From: Lota lota
Lineage: Eukaryota; Chordata; Actinopteri; Gadiformes; Lotidae
DNA: 64,000 nt
Reading direction: 5' to 3'
Assembly (NCBI GenBank): GCA_026745465.1
Contig: JACYXH010000343.1
Coordinates: forward strand, 1,262,501 to 1,326,500
Position numbers and translations under genes: made by a program. Position 1 is the stretch's first letter; every line of letters begins with the position of its first letter. Below, in pieces: positions 10,601 to 23,133 of this stretch. The notes under the pieces are model-generated. The model made no database searches. It was given only the letters and a program-made list of their open reading frames with translations, and was not told the DNA's origin.

Positions 10601-13600
10601 AAAACATGAACATGTTTGCCTCAGCTGGACCAATCAAATTGCTAGATGACTTTGTTATCACTGTTGCTATTTCACGCTATTATTTTGAGTAGATTAGTTA
10701 GCTTATTCAGTTTTTATTTGTATCACCCTTTCTGAATTCCCTAGACTTGATGAGAAAGTCCATATCTCGTAACTCTTTTAATAAATGAAGTCTAAATGGG
10801 TAAATGTGTATTAGTATGGAGCCCTTGCATAGCGACGTGCTGTATGGAATCCACTGTTTCTATACAGAGTATGATGATCCTGCTGGGGAGACATAAGGAG
10901 CCGTGTACGATTGGCCATTGAAGTCCTTTACACTTGGTGGTCAAATGTTTGCCTTATTTTTAGCAGTCAAAGGTTAGTGTTAGGTGACAGTCACACAAAG
11001 TGTCATGCCACATTTGGTCTTTTCGTTTGAAAAAAAGAAATGAACACTTTTTTTCACGACGTGTAGAATTGCACTAGACATGCCCTTTAAGACCTAGCAA
11101 AACGCACAGCAAAAGGAAAGGAAAGGAAGGAATAAAGAGGAATGGAAAACAAGACAAAAGAGGGAACAAAACAACAAGCGAAAAAGAAAGCAGAAGAAGA
11201 AAAGAAGCCATAAAGGGTGATGCTGGGAGATGCCTTCTAGATGACCGCCACGCCCGGACAGTAGAAACACAGTGACAACATCAGGGAACACGAAGGAGTG
11301 TGGGGTAGCATGCTGGATCTGGGTAAACTGACACTCGACTTCCTCTGGTTTGTGACTGTAGCAGGAAGCAGTCACAGAGCACCGGTGTTGTGAGTCTCTG
11401 ACACAGAGCCAATATGACAGCAGATGCATGTGGGCCATCCTTGATGAACAAAAACAGTGAAATAACAGCAGTATTACCCCCACCCCCCCCAAATCTTAGT
11501 GCATTGAGAAATGAGAGGCGTGCAAATATGTGTGTGTGTGCGTGTGTGGCGGTGGTGGCTTTGTGTCTGTTCAAAGGTCTTCAACAGTGGGTTTGCCTGA
11601 TAAAGGCATCTGAACACCCACGCCGATGGATATGGATGTTGTAAGCCAGCTTTTCGATTGTCTATTATAGTCGTACCGTTTTCTTATCCCTGTCATTGTT
11701 CTACAATGTGTACAACCCACGGTCTTACAATTAGCATTTATTACAATTTTAGTTTGAATTACAGTTTGAAAATGTTGAAATAATTAGACTAATTAAGTCA
11801 TCATGAATCATGTTTTTTTAAGTATCAAAGTGACACACCACAGTATCTGGGAGTTGTACTTCATTATTAGTATAAATATATATATTTTTCTTAACACTTT
11901 AATGTGTACCAGTATTGGCATGAATGCGCAAGTGTGTGTGTGCGTGCGACTGCATGCAAGTGTGTGTGTGTGTGACATAATAGTTACTCTTATTCTTTAG
12001 TCCTTTTCCACTGCTGTTGATTCCTTTCCAAGTCGCCCTCATGTCCCCTGCTGGCCACAAACCATATTGCATCGGCTCGTGGTCAAATAAATGCCACGTG
12101 TTTGGTGTTTCATAGAATGATGAAGTTGGCGGTAAGACATGCGAGAAGGTTAAGTAACCTCTTAATAAATGAATTCCCCTGTTATTACCACACACGTATA
12201 AAACAGTGACAAGCATTCACACAAGCGCGTCAAAGGGTTTCCACTGAGCACGACGGCAGTGGCTTTAATCCTGTAGTGTTTTATAAGCTCGCTACAAACC
12301 TTTCCCACTCCCCCCCCCCCCCCTACAGAAAAACCCCTCCCTAACATAATAAATACCGCTTGATGGCCGATAAACAACTAATTTCAATGCCTTGGAAATA
12401 CTCTGCCGCCAGAGAGAGCGAAAGGGCAAGTGAAACGACCAATCAAACGCGCTGTCACCGGCAATGACATCATACATCACGCTGGCACAAAGATCCCGGG
12501 CCGTTGGGACACAAAAGCCGAGGCCTCTCAAGTCTGTGTTTCTTTTATGAGCCAACGTGGTTGAAATGATAAATCATAGAGGTTAAGATGGCCGCCCTCG
12601 AGGGGCTGGGAAGGTGTTGGACTTTGATTAGACTGAGGATTAAAGAGAGGGGGCCCGACTGGTCTGATTGGTCTGTTCAGCTTGTGTTTATGTGTTTAGA
12701 GTGCTGGGGGGGGGGATGTTTGTGTGTGTGAGTGACTGAGAGAAAGTGTGTGTTTGTGTGAGAGAGAGTAAGTCAGAGAGTGTGTGTGAGGGAAATAATG
12801 TGTGTGTGTGTGTGTGTGTTTCAGCGTGTGTCTGTGTGTGTGTGTGTCAGTGTGTTTCACTGTGCCCACCACCTGGGTATAGGTCTATCTATAGGTATAC
12901 TGGGTTTACGTGCTACATATAAACCTCTTTCCAGGCCGTTTCCAACGTCCACCTAGCCAGTAAGCGTTCGGGCTGTAAGCCTCCGTGTTCCTCGGTAATC
13001 TACCCCCACGTATTGTATTAGTACACCCAGCCCAACCCCACGAGGCCTGGCTTACAGTCATCTGTAGCGTCTGGAGACTACCATGAAGGGATGCTTGGCT
13101 TTATGTGTGTGTGTGGGTGGTAACCATACTCTGGCATTTATGTAACATTCCAATGCCTTTTGAAGGTGGAGCTGGAAATAGGGGATGATGATTCACACGG
13201 GGAAGAAAAAAGTGCAAGTGCAGCTTGTCCCAACAGCCGACAACAAAGGTAGCTAGCTAACGAACTAGCACTAGAATGAAGTGGAGGTTTTAAGCATTGA
13301 TTGCAATAATCTATACTATAACACGGATAAACGGATAAAGCTTTTATGGGATTTGTCATACATAGGTTAACCCCCCCTAAAGATTAAAAAAAATTGCAAC
13401 AGTGACAGAAAATCTGGCTCACATTAAACATTAAAAGGCATAACGCAACAATTTTAATATAATGTATTTGACTAATTAAAAAAAAGTATTATTGAATGTG
13501 TTGCAGTAAAGGCTAAATATCCTTTATCATACATGTTTCCGGAGGAAAACACAATGAAATATATTTTAACAATCATACTATAATTGTATTACTGAAGACA

Positions 13601-13611
13601 TCCACATAAAC

Positions 13612-13632
13612 GGGGGGGGGGGGGGGGGGGGG
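13612..13632 (+). repeat. Poly-G run (21 G)
   Basis: Twenty-one consecutive G residues in otherwise unique intron. Confidence 0.9.
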
Positions 13633-14476
13633 ACAGATGCTGTCCCGGTGACTATGGTCTTGTCCAGGTGCTGTGACCGTAGTTTGAACCTCTTTGAAGC
13701 TTGACGTGATACCGTGTTTGAAGTGGATGTCTTCCTTGTCCACCTTTCTTGGCCAATGGCGGCGATTACTCTTTTATGAAGACTGTTTAGCTCGAGGGGC
13801 TTTTTTATTGTGACTGACTCATGCAGCAGTGGTTATCTTTGGGTATTAAAAGACAGGAACTTGATACCTTTTCCAATACATAAATTGACTAACCAAATGC
13901 ATTGATCTTTGTGTCTGAAACATTACTTCACAAAGAGTTTTCCAGCCCTTGGAAAGTAAACTTTTACCGTATTAAGTTTGCAAGCTAGCCAATAAATCCT
14001 TGTTTGTATTTATAATTTTTGCATCAGTGACTTTCAAGTGATTAAAATTAATCACATTTCATTTTCAATTGTTGTTCATAACATATAAATGTTGTTATTG
14101 ACATTGACATTACCTAATAAAACACAACTGAAACGCTAACTCTGTAAGCAAAGCAACACAATACACTAACGAGACTAATTTCAGGGACAAGATAGAGGCC
14201 AAATGGGAGCAAAGCAGGCTGAAGAAGTGGTTCCTCACTCCAAAGCTAACGGTTTTTACAGAACGTGTTCATCTTTGCACAACAAAATTGTAAATTCATG
14301 TTTGTCGCCCAACAGACTAACCTACTTATCAACCCTGGCATCCATTTGTTAAAAACTAAAAGGATACCAACTTTTTTGTTGTAATGACAACATCCTCAAC
14401 AGGTTTGCCATCGGTCTTCTGACCTTGCTCTATTCAAACCCACTAACTATTCACATAACTCTCTCTCTCTCTCCAG

Positions 14477-14623
14477 GCCACCCACCCAGTCCTCTGAACA
14501 AGGTCAACCTGACGCTGATCACCATCATCACCTGCGTGGTCGCTGCCGTCTTCGCCACGCAGAACTCATGCACGCTGTCCGTCAAGGTCACTCTACATGT
14601 GCCCGAGCACTTTGTAGCAGACG
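14477..14623 (+). CDS. astn2: astn2 exon B (second transmembrane segment)
   Basis: Coding exon of 147 bp with acceptor CTCTCTCCAG and a strong donor G|GTGAGT. Phase enters with two bases and leaves with one. It reads HPPSPLNKVNLTLITIITCV followed by VAAVFATQNSCTLSVKV and TLHVPEHFVADG. The uncharged run LTLITIITCVVAAVF is the second membrane span of astrotactins; the following region is extracellular or lumenal. The VKVTLHVPEHF-ADG stretch is highly conserved in the family. Published work reports proteolytic processing of astrotactins near this span; the sequence cannot confirm cleavage here, but the small-residue AVFATQ end of the span is compatible. The exon is flanked by otherwise ordinary intron. 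Confidence 0.95.
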
Positions 14624-14714
14624 GTGAGTGTTTTTAGTTACTTTTGTATGGCGAGAAAATGACCTGTTCATTGTTCAAATGTGAGTGGGCTAGTATATTC
14701 TAGTGTGTTGAGTA

Positions 14715-14870
14715 GCCAGCCAGAAGGTGAGCTCAAACCCCAGCAGATATCTGCCTGTACACATCCTTGAGCAACAGTCCCTAACCCCTACCTGCTTCTG
14801 ATTGGCCGATATCTTCACTGTCGGTCACTTTAGATGAAGGTGTGTGCTAAAATGACTCATAAATCAGAAA
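14715..14870 (+). mobile_element. SINE-like fragment
   Basis: GAGCTCAAACCCCAGCAG (B-box-like), CCTTGAGCAACAG and GTCACTTTAGATGAAGGTG then GTGCTAAAATGAC follow the order of the common teleost tRNA-SINE with its conserved tail (CTTTGGATAAAAGCGTCTGC-type). Confidence 0.6.
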
Positions 14871-15617
14871 GTAAAATGGTAAAAACAGTGTTTACGTTGA
14901 GAATTTTCTTCCTAATTACCTTTTGAGCCATGTGTTGCTCAATGCGCAACAGGTGTGCAGCCCCACCCAGCCCCAGAGTCCAGTCAGTCTGACTCTGGCC
15001 AGGAGAGGCTGCTTAAACCAGCCGTCATCCACACACGCTCCACAAGCCATTATTACCATTTCTTTGGCCCACTAGAAACCATGCCAGATCTGACTTTAGT
15101 TAATGGTCGGAACTAATGTGCTAAAACTTAACTGGGCCCTAGGAAAAAACAAGAGCTTTAGTGGGTTGACAATGGGACATACATCACACACTTATACTCT
15201 CACACTGCACTGTATCACTGTCCAAGTAACTCCAGACTCTCCTTATAATTATTTGCCTTCCAAGAGATACTGAGCAAAAACAACAAGTAAATACCCAAGG
15301 CGTTGCTGTAATAAGCGCTGCTGTGCGACAAACAACACCATGAAACAATCTCACAGAGAGCAGCGAAACAGCAACAACAACAAAAGTGCAAACTCGGAGC
15401 TCGTAGGGTGATTTCATATGCAAGGTAATCAACGTGCGACCATAAGCCAGTGTACTGCGCACTTGTCCAATTGACTGAGGCCATTTTAAAAGCCTTTGGG
15501 GGGGAGGGTGTGTGGGAGTGGGGTGGGGCAGAGTGATAAGAAGCATTCATCGGTAGCGAGGGAAGTTGGCAGGTTAGCAGAGGAGTCGCTACATCCTTAA
15601 GCCCTCTCTCTGTAGGA

Positions 15618-16140
15618 AGAAAGAGAGGAAGAGATATAGGGTGAGAGACAGAGGGAGAGAGACAGAGTAGAAGAGATATAGGGTGAGAGACAGATGGAGA
15701 GAGATAGACAGAGAGATAGAGTAGAAGAGATATAGGGTGAGAGAGAGAGAGATAGAGTAGAAGAGATATAGGGTGAGAGACAGAGGGAGCGAGATAGACA
15801 GAGAGAGATAGAGTAGAAGAGATATAGGGTGAGAGAGAGAGAGATAGAGTAGAATAGATATAGGGTGAGAGACAGAGGGAGAGAGATAGACAGAGAGAGA
15901 TAGAGTAGAAGAGATATAGGGTGAGAGACAGAGGGAGAGAGATAGAAAGAGAGAGATGGATAGACAGAGAGAGATAGAGTAGAAGAGATATAGGGTGAGA
16001 GACAGAGAGAGAGATAGAGTAGAAGAGATATAGGGTGAGAGACAGAGGGAGAGAGATAGACAGAGAGATAGAGTAGAAGAGATATAGAGTGAGAGATAGA
16101 CAGAATGAGATGGATAAACAGAGAAAGAGGGTGAGATATT
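15618..16140 (+). repeat. Complex purine-rich satellite
   Basis: About 520 bp built from GAGATAGAGTAGAAGAGATA, TAGGGTGAGAGACAGAGGGA and GAGAGATAGACAGAGAG modules in variable order. It is a higher-order array of roughly 40-70-bp units. The - strand frame is a Leu/Ser/Tyr run, not a gene. Confidence 0.9.
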
Positions 16141-17339
16141 GAACAGCCTCACCCAGCCCCAGAGTCTGATCAGTCTGACTTGATACATGTGAGGCTGCTT
16201 AAACCAACCAACTACACTCACTTCACAATTATAGTATATTTTATAGTACTTTAAACAAGTTAGTTCTTCCGACCAAGGAATTTGATTGGACAAGAGGCAT
16301 CCCATGACTGCTGATGTAGAGTATAGCAGCACTGGGACTTTTGACTGTACATGTATCACTCCGCCATACATGTCTTTCTAATAACTTAATTGCATTAACG
16401 ATTGCAAGCTGTTAACTCATCGGAAATACACATGCCACCGAAGCAACTGTCAACAGACTCTTATTTCACTGGCTGTACAATAAATGGAAAAATACAGACA
16501 GATGTACATTATACAAAGTAGCTGGCTTGCTGTGACGTGTAGGAGACCTACATAAAGTAGCAAGCTACTGTGCAGGAAAATGTTTGTATGTTGCTTGGCA
16601 ACAGTCCAGTCCCCAGTCCAGCTGCGGAACTATTTGTGTGGACGGAGCCAAATAAATTATTCAATAAACAAACCATAATCATGGTCAAATCATAATCTGT
16701 TGTCACTTACTGCTGTTAACCAATGAGTGGCGCTTGTAGAACTGTTATAAAAAAGCAATATCACATTTGAGGTCGTGCTGTTAAACCGAATATCAGCAAG
16801 GCTTTGACTCGTCGTAGGTACGAGGCCGAGCGCCAAATAATAATCACAGCAGATATTGAGTATAACAACACTTCCTCTTGTGTGATATTGCTTTAATACA
16901 TCATTATTTTGATGTGCTGTTTTACAGTGTGTGGGTAATGCTGTCGTGGAACTTATGTTGTAGGAGGGTTTCATTCGTCCCATTTGTTTTCAGATCCTTT
17001 AGTGGGTTTTTTTTTGCATTTGTGTGAGCAACACAAATATAATAGATAATTGACAAACATCACAGGATTATAGATTGTTGTCTGTGGAATCTTCATTAAT
17101 TCGAAATAGACAGACGTTTTTCCTTCATTGAGAAAACACAAAGACAGAAAATTGCCCCAAAACAAACCACATAAATATACTCACACACTTTTATTCAAGG
17201 ATGAAATATGTCCTTTTTTTTTCTTTTTTAGAAGCACTTTTCTTTGGTGATGATTCTTACCATCACAAGCAAGCTGGAGTATCTCCATCCACTCATCGGA
17301 AGTAGAAACACAATAGTCCCCTCTGGAGTCGACTAGGCC

Positions 17340-17575
17340 TGCCATCAATTAGAGATAATGTCTTTATTGGTGGGGAATAATAGACACGCCAGCAGCAGCC
17401 AGGAAACACAGTGTTCACTGGCTAGTTTGTGAAATGATATAGCCACTGAAGGTAATCTCTGCAATCCATTAACCTGAGCCATCTCATCAATATCCATATT
17501 GTGTGCCTTAATTGCTAATTGCTTGTTTAAATGACGGCCCAAGCTGGAGGTTAATTTAAATCACAGCTAAATCTC
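17340..17575. other. Candidate conserved non-coding element
   Basis: Repeat-free block with dense homeodomain-type cores (CAATTAGAGATAATG, CCTTAATTGCTAATTGC, GGTTAATTTAAATC). It lacks coding signature and sits about 1.1 kb before exon C. Composition resembles intronic developmental enhancers; conservation could not be tested. Confidence 0.3.
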
Positions 17576-17620
17576 AAAGAAAGCAAGACTTCTTCCTCTA
17601 CCTGTATTTATTCAGCAGCG

Positions 17621-17968
17621 GTGATCACTATAGGAGCCTCCATCTGACCTTAAGAGAGATGGAGGCTCCTATAGTGATCACTATAGGAGCCTCCATCTGA
17701 CCTTAAGAGAGATGGAGGCTCCTATAGTGATCACATAGGAGCCTCCATCTGACCTTAAGAGAGATGGAGGCTCCTATAGTGATCACATAGGAGCCTCCAT
17801 CTGACCTTAAGAGAGATGGAGGCTCCTATAGTGATCACATAGGAGCCTCCATCTGACCTTAAGAGAGATGGAGGCTCCTATAGTGATCACTATAGGAGCC
17901 TCCATCTGACCTTAAGAGAGATGGAGGCTCCTATAGTGATCACTATAGGAGCCTCCATCTGACCTTAA
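17621..17968. repeat. Hairpin minisatellite (51-53-bp units)
   Basis: Six intact units and a seventh split by a transposon. Each unit is a perfect inverted repeat: CTATAGGAGCCTCCATCT, an 11-nt loop GACCTTAAGAG, then AGATGGAGGCTCCTATAG. Units meet at the palindrome GTGATCAC; some junctions lack two bases (CACATAGG instead of CACTATAGG). The array could extrude cruciforms. Confidence 0.95.
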
Positions 17969-18594
17969 AGAGCCAGTGAACCCAAAACCACTTTTCTTTT
18001 GTTTTAAACGTGGTCATTTGTGTGATATGATCGTCAACATAGTAATCTATGCCATTTTAACACTGTTACTGAAATAAGTCCCCAATTTAGAGAAAAAAGG
18101 GGTCAAATCCTATGTTTTCTCCCCAAAACAGTACGTGAACGTTACACTCTGCTGCGAACGCAGGTGCCGTTCTTTTCGTACCTTTTCCGAGGCGCTCTGA
18201 CGTCACGACCGAGGGGCCCCGGCGGAGCGGTCTGTGTGGACAGAGAACCGAGGGGACGATGAAGTTGGGCTTTTCGGACACTTCTTGTATAACGCCACGG
18301 TGTGTGTGGATGGTGAAGCTCGGTCTGAGCAGCCATGTATTTAATGTCTGAGGGGGGGTCAGGCTTCCCGGACACCTACAGTATAACTACGGTGTGTGGC
18401 ACATTTTGTATACAGCATCGCTTATTATAACGCTCATAACAGTTACACACGACGGTACTAAAAAAGGATCCTAAAGTTGGCGTGGGTCGTTACCATGGTG
18501 ATAACACGCCCCCCTCTTTCCTAAAACTCTCAGTTCATTTCTTTTAATCACATAGTGTTTGAATTCCAGCTGAAACAGTGGGTTCACTGGCTCT
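17969..18594. mobile_element. 626-bp non-autonomous TTAA (piggyBac-like) transposon
   Basis: The ends AGAGCCAGTGAACCCA and its exact inverse TGGGTTCACTGGCTCT are bounded by TTAA at 17965-17968 and 18595-18598. The flanks rejoin as CCATCTGACC-TTAA-GAGAGATGGA, which is the neighbouring minisatellite unit, so the empty site is visible in the same array. TTAA duplication is typical of the piggyBac superfamily. No transposase frame is present. The interior has a GC-rich block with TGACGTCA at about 18199. Confidence 0.85.
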
Positions 18595-18640
18595 TTAAGA
18601 GAGATGGAAGGCTTATTTTCTGTGTGCCTTCTCCTTCCAG

Positions 18641-18808
18641 GAAGTAGTTTTGTGGTGAGCATGGGCAGCTTCCTGGATGTTTCTAATTGGCTGAACCCTG
18701 CCCAGCTGACCCTCTACTACCAGACTAACTCGTCCACCCAGTGGGTGAGAGACTACTGCGGCCAGCGCACTACTGAGCCCTGCGAACAGCTGTGTGACCA
18801 GGACACAG
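18641..18808 (+). CDS. astn2: astn2 exon C (extracellular, start of EGF-like module)
   Basis: Coding exon of 168 bp with acceptor TTCTCCTTCCAG and donor ACAG|GTAGGT. It reads SSFVVSMGSFLDVSNWLNPA then QLTLYYQTNSSTQWVRDYC and GQRTTEPCEQLCDQDTG. The DWLNPA-LYYQ, WVRD-CGQRTT and CEQLCD-TG motifs match astrotactin-2. NSS and NST-type tripeptides give possible N-glycosylation sites, and the cysteine cluster begins an EGF-like module finished by the next exon. Only 42 nt separate the acceptor from the right TTAA of an inserted 626-bp transposon, so the polypyrimidine tract and the likely branch point (around GGCTTATT, 18611-18618) lie in that short remnant. A short CA run follows soon after the donor. 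Confidence 0.95.
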
Positions 18809-18987
18809 GTAGGTGTGTGGGCACACACACACACATTGTAACCATGGTGCATTACAAACCAGCACTTTCCACTGTACTATTACGGATCCTTTAGATGAAA
18901 TAATAATGAATGAATAAATGTGTATGTATTATGTGAACTTCCAAGGTTTAAACACAGGAACCTAATCAGTCACAGCCAGCCCCTGTC

Positions 18988-18998
18988 ATATCTCTCTG

Positions 18999-19060
<62 letters not shown>

Positions 19061-19086
19061 TCCCTCTCCCTCTCCCTCTCCCTCCA
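18988..19086 (+). repeat. (TC)n and (CCCTCT)n microsatellite
   Basis: TCTCTG units, then TC dinucleotides, then TCTCCC/CCTCTC hexamers. Confidence 0.95.
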
Positions 19087-19763
19087 TCACTTGCTTTCTC
19101 TCTCTGCCCCTGTTGAGATCTATACATACATTGAAGGCAGACAGAATACACTGGGCTGTGGACTCGCTAGTTAAGCAATCTATCAACACAAAAGACTTGA
19201 GTCGAGTTTGAAGGACCCTCTCCAGGGGGTTGGGAGGGGTGCTTCAGAGATCTGAGTTATCACGCGTGATGATGGACTACTTTCACAATTAAGTAAACAG
19301 TGAAAGGTTAGCCGAAGCGAAGGTGATGTGGGCCACACACGCTCACACGCGCTCCAGTGAACCCTGCTTTGTCTGCGCCGAGGCAGTGTGCTGAGGCACT
19401 GGAGCGGTAGATGGAGATGTAGTGGTTTTAGCGGTGTTTAGCAGTGTGCTTATGGCAGCGGATGGTTATGCTTATGGAAGTATGATGCAAGGGGTGAGTG
19501 GAGTCAACTTTGACCTTTATGGGGGGATTATAATACGCCGGTGGTGTCATTTTATTTCAGATTGGGAGAGTTATGTTTAGTGTCCTCAGTGCACGCAACA
19601 CGTGCGCGTTCAATAACCGCCCGGTTTGAAATGGTTTCTACAGGGGATGGTAACACCGGCGCAGGTTGGCCTCCTGCTGTGAATGTTATTGCCTGCTACG
19701 TCTCACTCACTGGGCCAAACCAAGGGATACACCAGGCAATTGCATTATTAACTCTAGATCACA

Positions 19764-19832
19764 CACAAACACACACACACACACGGAGACACACACACAC
19801 ACACGGACACACACACATAAACACACAGACAC
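19764..19832 (+). repeat. Interrupted (CA)n microsatellite
   Basis: CA dinucleotides broken by GGAGA and GGA insertions. Confidence 0.9.
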
Positions 19833-20460
19833 ACCTCAACATTCATATTCACACAATCCGTATAATAAGAAGTTATAATAATCACAAGCAGACCTTTTGC
19901 ACACAGGCCGTCGTTTGTGTTTTTCATCTTTATGCTACTGAGCTTGCAGATTGTCAGTGCCCATATTTGGTCGTTTGGTAGGGAAAGTAAGAAGCCAGGT
20001 GTGAGACAAAAAAAGAAAAAGTAAAAAGGGGACCAGACATTTTATCATTTGAGTTTGTTTACGTAGCGTTGTTTTCTGTTCTATTCTGGGACCACAAGGG
20101 GAGGAAGGAAGGCATGGACGCCAACACCTGGGGATACTTACTGGTGTCACTGCTGGTCCAATGGGAATGCACGACATTGGGTTGTACTAACTAGGAAGAA
20201 CTCAGCCCGTTGGTCCATCACACTCTTGTGGGTGCTTTTCTTCAATACCAGTACTAACTGAAATATAATTATATTATAGATTATAATATACATGATTATA
20301 ATCCTCTCATGTATGAAAATAGCATATTTGTGTAATTGCTGTACACTGAGTGGGAATATGTAAGTTACCCCAAAAGGAAAAATGTTAAAGAGGAACTAGA
20401 ACAATTTCATCAATATTAGCAATAAAGTATCCATTTCCATTCCACAGCAGTGTGTGAAGT

Positions 20461-20486
20461 CTGTGTGTGTGTGTCTTTGTCTTTGT

Positions 20487-20553
<67 letters not shown>

Positions 20554-20582
20554 TGTGTGTGTGTCTGTGTGTGTATGTGTGT
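20461..20582 (+). repeat. (GT)n microsatellite
   Basis: About 120 bp of GT with TCTTTG and CTGTGT interruptions at both ends. Confidence 0.95.
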
Positions 20583-22140
20583 CTACGCTTTCAATCATGG
20601 ATGTGAGAGAGTGCGAGAGAGAGACAATGTAAGGGAGCTAGTTGGTATAATGTTTCATCTGCGTTGGGTTTCCTCTCCTTGGAGGAGGATGAGACAGGGT
20701 TGAAGGAGTTCTATATTAACAGACTGCTACAGTGACTCTCAGTTCTACTCTCCTGCTACTCTGCTGCCTGGCATCTGAGCATTAGAGGAGAACCCCCCAC
20801 ATCATTGGTTCCCATTCTGCCACAACTGCACCCTAGAGTCACCTTATAGCTGCAGCTTCTCTGTCTTGTTCACCTTGTGTTGTACTTGATGCAGTTGATT
20901 ACTGTGCAATATTATTGTATTTGTATCATGATTCTTATTTCTATTCTTATTTGTATTTTATTTTATTAGCATTATTGTATACATATTTCTTTTTTGTTAT
21001 TGTAATTATTATCTATATATTTTTAATTAATATTATTATTATTTGAAGTAGTAGTAGTTTTATATAATGAGGAGTAGTAGTTGAGTAGTTGTATTAATAT
21101 TGGCTAGTTCTCAGTAGTTGTAGTAATTGGCCCTTTTGGGGCTTTTCAATACGAGGTCACAATGCAAACTTCTGGGGAACGTTAAGAACATTCTTAATTA
21201 GTCCATGAAAGGTAATGAATAGCACGTCACTTTATAAGACGCATGTGACAATTTTACACCTTTACATGAAGAGCTATGGTTTCAAATCGTATGATTTTTA
21301 AATCAGAAGTAGACTATTACAAGACATCTAGGAACCTTTTCCCTAAGAAATTGAGTGGCATACTTGTAACAGTGTCCTTTTGAGGAACATTAAAAGCCCT
21401 CCATGTCCATGAATGTTTCTGAATACTGAAAGCCTTTGTAATAGTAGTGGCAGTAGTATTATATAGCTCGTGATATAAGTGGTAGTGGTATAAGTGGTAG
21501 TGGTATAAGTATTTAGTAGCCTATACAGTATATCGTTAGCATAAGGTGCTGCAGGTACGATTTAAGAGTTGTAAAGAGAGAGAGAGCAGAAAAGAGTGGA
21601 AGAGAGCGATATTTTGAAACTAAAGAACCATAGATAAAGTCCCCTCCCACTCTGCTCCCTCCCTCTCTATGTTTGTCCGCCATTGAGAAGTGTTGCATTT
21701 CACTCACCTGTGATTGACAAGTGATATGAACTATCTGAACCAATCAGGGAAGATATGCCCTGATTGGTCAGAAATGACCCGGGAGCGATCTAAAATCTAA
21801 ATTGGCTGATACAGACGCAGGAGCAGTCACCTCAAAACAGATTTCCTCACAGCACATTTCACTCACTAAGAGCTGACGGATGGCTACAAATAACAATCAA
21901 ATAATGGCTCTTGAATCTTACCTGCAGCACCTTAAAAGCTTAAACAGTGGCACACACATCACAGTGGCATTAACTGGTGCTGTCCTCATGGAAGCCCAGT
22001 GATGTGCATCTTAAGATCATTATGGTGGGTTACAGGCGTTAATGTATGGGGAATGTATGTAGAGCTAGCCAAGGCCATGGGGAAGGCCAATGCATAATGT
22101 AATGCTGGGACAACGCTCCACATACCACACCCTGGCTACA
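20583..22140 (+). other. Intron C-D1, unique part
   Basis: No gene, RNA or mobile element recognised. Contains a short TAAGTGGTAGTGGTA repeat near 21477-21510. Confidence 0.55.
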
Positions 22141-22153
22141 CACCATGGAGTCA

Positions 22154-22167
22154 GCACACACACGCAG

Positions 22168-22227
<60 letters not shown>

Positions 22228-22262
22228 ACACACACATATACACACACATACGTATACACACA
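22154..22262 (+). repeat. (CA)n microsatellite
   Basis: CA tract with GTACACACACATATAC interruptions at its end. Confidence 0.95.
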
Positions 22263-22339
22263 CTTCCCATGTAACTCTGTAAGGTTTGCATTCTACATCT
22301 TTGTATAAAGAAAGTCTGAATACATTATGTTCATGTCAG

Positions 22340-22346
<7 letters not shown>

Positions 22347-22395
<49 letters not shown>
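22347..22395 (+). repeat. (TA)n microsatellite
   Basis: About 24 TA units. Confidence 0.97.
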
Positions 22396-22398
<3 letters not shown>

Positions 22399-23015
22399 GA
22401 AATGGCAGAGCGATAATTGTGATAGTGTTCGGGATGATTTTAATAGTCTGACCAAAACATGAAATCTTTGACCATTTCTCACTTCCTCACCTTTTGATTT
22501 ATGTGTTTATAAAAATGAACTGCATGCTGATATCTGCTAGAAAACTTACGTCTTCATCGCATATAAGCGTGCTAGTTTAAACGCACACACACTTCATCTG
22601 ATAAGAGCTAAGGACATCTGCTTCTCAGCTTATCTGAGGAGCAGGATGTAAATAAGAAGATGTGGTTTTTATGCAGGTATGGACAAAGACAACACAATGC
22701 AGCAAAACAAACCAGGTGTTGCTGAGATAGTCCCAGAGACTGGAGAAGTGGAATGATGTGTAAGGGATATGCATCTGTTACCACTGCTTATCCAATCGAG
22801 CGGCTCAAACAATAGGTCTCAGACAGAGATAGATAAGAGTGTTAGATAGAGCGAGAACATTAAAGATAGAGAGAGGATGATGGAGAGAGAGAGCGAGAAT
22901 AAACAAATATTTGTGGTGATAAGAAGTTATGCTCATGCACTGTAAGAATTTTCTAGCTTTTGAATGATGTTGATTTTTTCATACACCAAATCCATCTCCA
23001 ATAAAGTCTCTCTCT

Positions 23016-23133
23016 CCCGCACACACACACACACGCACGCACACACATGCACACACATGCACACACACACACACACGCACACGCACGCATGCACACACAT
23101 GCACGCACGCACACGCACACGCACACGCACACA
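23016..23133 (+). repeat. CA/CGCA-rich microsatellite
   Basis: CA and GCACGCA units with repeated CACATGCACAC phrases. Confidence 0.9.

Larger units (their letters stand above)
9410..14476 (+). other. Intron A-B, mostly unique
   Basis: Apart from the repeats listed separately, this stretch is unique AT-rich intron with short GT-rich patches (about 12718-12860). No exon or RNA gene was recognised. Confidence 0.6.

Noticed and set aside
15589..16371. Minus-strand frame of 260 codons rich in Leu, Ser, Tyr
   Set aside because: Reads through the purine satellite; composition is repeat-derived.
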